A DNA stretch of 39,569 nucleotides from CAYQLK01 sp964426075 (GTDB taxonomy: Bacteria; Patescibacteriota; Microgenomatia; CAYQLK01). The notes under the pieces are model-generated. The model was not told where the DNA came from and ran no database searches. It worked only from the letters and a program-made list of their open reading frames with translations. Shown here piece after piece: positions 38,113 through 39,569 of the stretch. The translations under genes and the position numbers were made by a program. The stretch covers positions 1 to 39,569 of the forward strand of contig CAYROP010000005.1 in NCBI GenBank assembly GCA_964426075.1, written 5' to 3'. The first letter of the stretch is position 1, and each line of letters starts with the position of its first letter.

Positions 38113-39396
38113 TTATGGCCCGCGGGAGATGACGAGACACGAGTTGTGTCCGCCGAATCCGAACGCGTTGCAAAGTACGTGCTCGACCTCTTCCTTGCGG
38201 ATTTCGCGGTAGAGGTTGAGGTTGTTGCCAATGTCGAGGCTCGTAAGGTTGGCTGTGCCGGGCACCATATTGTGCGTGATCATCCTGATGGCGATGACTG
38301 GGGCGATCGCTCCAGCTGCGCCGATGAGGTGACCAAGCTGGCTTTTGATGCCGGCTGATGGTGGTTGAGGCGTGTCTTCGCCAAAAGCTTTTTCGACAGC
38401 TTCGGCCTCGAATTTGTCGTTGTCGGGGGTGGAAGTGCCGTGAAGCAGAATAGCAGAGATCTGCCGGGCGGTGAGACCTGAGTTGATCAGGACCTGCTCG
38501 ATGGCACGCCTGGCACCTACGCCGCTAGGTTTGGTTTCGTGATAGGCGTCGTTGGTGGCTGCGTAGCCACTGACATAGCCAAGGATGGTGGCGCCACGAG
38601 CAAGTGCGTATTCTTCGGCTTCGAGAACCATACCGGCTGCGCCTTCGGCGAAGACGAAACCGCTACGCATTTTGTCGAAAGGCCGAGAGGCTTCTTCGGG
38701 ACGGTCGTTGAAGTCCTTGGTCAGTGCTTGAAGGTTGCCGAATGCTGCGATGGTGTTCATGTCAGTGACGGCTTCGGAGCCGCCAGCGAGAGCAACATCG
38801 ATTTCGCCCCAGGCGATGTGTTTGGCAGCCAGGCCAATGGCATCGGAGCCTGTTGCGCAGGCGCTTGAGACATTGATGACTGGACCGCAAACGCCTGTAA
38901 TTTGGGCGATCTTGCCGGCTGTGGCGTTGGACATGACCTTGTAGGCCATGGCCGCTTCGACGAAGCGTGGACCTTTCTCTATCTGTTTGAGCGTGGCCTT
39001 GGTGACCTCAGTGAGACCGCCGCCGCCTGAGCCGAAGAAGACTCCGGCGCGTTCGGCTTGGTCACGGCTGATGCAGAGGCCGGCTTGTTTAGTGGCTTCA
39101 GCAATCGATGTGACGCCGTACCAGGTGACCGGATGCATCCGGTCCGGCTTTTTGCGCAAATCCAGCGGACTGGTGGGATCTGGTTCGTCGGCGCGGAGAG
39201 TGATTGGCAGGTGAACTTTGGGGTCGAAACCCTTGATTTCGCCCGCGATTTGTACCGCATGCCGCGAAGCGTCAAAGCTGGTAATGCGGGTGATGCCTGA
39301 TTTGCCTGCGATGAGATTGCGCCATGTTTCGTCGACTGATAGCCCCAGAGGGGTAACAGCACCGGTTCCGGTGATGACGACTCGACGTAAGGTCAT
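38113..39396 (-). CDS. fabF: 3-oxoacyl-[acyl-carrier-protein] synthase II (KAS II)
   Basis: 427 aa, near the family length of about 412. The thiolase-fold Cys-His-His triad is complete: nucleophile Cys180 in VSSACATGSDAIG, His319 in LLHGTSTPDND and His356 in KSQLGHLIGAAGA. The start RRVVITGTGAVTPLG and end NAFGFGGHNSCLV are typical. An extra stretch near residues 65-90 (LRADEPDPTSPLDLRKK) is unusual. It elongates acyl chains from malonyl-ACP. The gene is 63% GC at 38761-38820, far from the AT-rich core genes. Most CPR bacteria lack fatty-acid synthesis, so it looks acquired. GGGAGG precedes the ATG, within a short upstream ORF. Confidence 0.95.
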   Translation of the reverse strand: MTLRRVVITGTGAVTPLGLSVDETWRNLIAGKSGITRITSFDASRHAVQIAGEIKGFDPKVHLPITLRADEPDPTSPLDLRKKPDRMHPVTWYGVTSIAEATKQAGLCISRDQAERAGVFFGSGGGGLTEVTKATLKQIEKGPRFVEAAMAYKVMSNATAGKIAQITGVCGPVINVSSACATGSDAIGLAAKHIAWGEIDVALAGGSEAVTDMNTIAAFGNLQALTKDFNDRPEEASRPFDKMRSGFVFAEGAAGMVLEAEEYALARGATILGYVSGYAATNDAYHETKPSGVGARRAIEQVLINSGLTARQISAILLHGTSTPDNDKFEAEAVEKAFGEDTPQPPSAGIKSQLGHLIGAAGAIAPVIAIRMITHNMVPGTANLTSLDIGNNLNLYREIRKEEVEHVLCNAFGFGGHNSCLVISRGP

Positions 39397-39428
39397 GAGC
39401 TGACTTTCCTCCCTTGTTTTTTGGCCAT
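39393..39428 (-). CDS. Possible 11-codon upstream ORF coupled to fabF
   Basis: ATG at 39428-39426 encodes MAKKQGRKVSS and stops at TGA 39395-39393, which overlaps the fabF ATG as ATGA. AAAAGG precedes it. The fabF ribosome site lies inside this ORF, so its translation could control fabF access. It could be chance, as it is very short. Confidence 0.3.
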   Translation of the reverse strand: MAKKQGRKVSS

Positions 39429-39454
39429 ACCTTTTGTTGGTAAAGAGCTGGGGA

Positions 39455-39460
39455 ATTATA
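39455..39460 (-). promoter_or_regulatory. -10 box of fabF promoter
   Basis: Perfect TATAAT on the minus strand, about 20 bases before the upstream ORF. There is no good -35; that region falls inside the first unit of the tandem repeat starting at 39463. Confidence 0.5.
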
Positions 39461-39462
39461 CT

Positions 39463-39569
39463 ATAAGCTCATGCTAAAAGCATTCGCTTGATGCTGACGC
39501 ATTAAGTCTTCGCAATAAGCTCATGCTAAAAGCATTCGCTTGATGCTGACGCATTAAGTCTTCGCAATA
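39463..39569. repeat. 52-bp tandem repeat, 2.06 copies, at the window end
   Basis: Unit 1 is 39463-39514, unit 2 is 39515-39566, and three bases of a third follow. The copies are identical. Each unit contains small inverted repeats (ATGCT-AAA-AGCAT and ATGC-TGAC-GCAT). The length is not a multiple of three, so it is not a coding repeat. It covers the upstream side of the fabF promoter. Confidence 0.9.

Noticed and set aside
38539..39403. Several plus-strand ORFs opposite fabF
   Set aside because: They are shadows of the GC-rich fabF, which has all catalytic motifs on the minus strand.
1..39569. CRISPR arrays, insertion sequences, integrases or phage structural genes
   Set aside because: I found no spaced direct repeats, transposase or integrase motifs, or terminal inverted repeats; the only tandem repeat is the 52-bp unit at the end.

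Overview
The window looks like a chromosomal segment of an AT-rich bacterium of the Candidate Phyla Radiation (Patescibacteria, possibly Microgenomates-like). I infer this from small, densely packed genes, many of them reduced forms: EF-Ts of 153 aa, prolyl-tRNA synthetase of 404 aa without its editing insert, trigger factor without its PPIase domain, and PriA without a Walker A motif. UGA is used as a normal stop (topA, dprA), so the glycine recoding of Absconditabacteria/Gracilibacteria does not apply. Two runs of exactly 100 N (6070-6169, 24374-24473) show that this is a scaffold from a draft assembly.

Positions 1-16000. The minus strand carries secE-nusG-rplK-rplA, then a strong internal promoter and an attenuator-like L10 leader in front of rplJ-rplL. 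galU and an ASCH-like gene run the other way. Next come two membrane-anchored hypotheticals (one a degenerate SGNH hydrolase), a tRNA cluster (Thr, Tyr, Trp), a promoter-to-terminator unit with no convincing ORF (candidate small RNA), a site-2 protease, and rpmB. A purN-priA-def-fmt operon follows, then a sugar-nucleotide reductase, an O-antigen ligase-like protein, mreB and an unlisted 43-codon coiled-coil gene.

Positions 16000-34700. All genes are on the plus strand. mrdA-dprA-topA are followed by a compact thymidylate cluster, dcd-dut-tmk-thyX, which covers dCTP to dTDP. Then come rpsB-tsf, frr-rseP-proS, tig plus a DHH-like gene, and HIT-rpsU-yqeY-ybeY-dnaX plus a histidine phosphatase. 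Several promoters sit so close to the start codon that their transcripts would be leaderless.

Positions 34700-39569. This is the accessory-looking end. It holds a ParB-like protein with a Cys-rich insert, a zinc-ribbon protein with a TTG start, an unrecognised GC-rich gene, an AT-rich lipoprotein gene and a GC-rich fabF. The unrecognised gene has a consensus promoter, a 24-bp operator palindrome over the -35 box, a predicted pseudoknot leader and its own terminator. fabF has a strong terminator, a translationally coupled 11-codon upstream ORF, and a 52-bp tandem repeat that starts just upstream of its -10 box and runs to the end of the window. GC content switches between genes (about 58%, 28%, 63% in sampled 60-base lines), while the flanking regulatory DNA stays AT-rich. 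I think this mosaic, and especially the operator-plus-pseudoknot cassette at 36655-37417, is the most likely undescribed system here.
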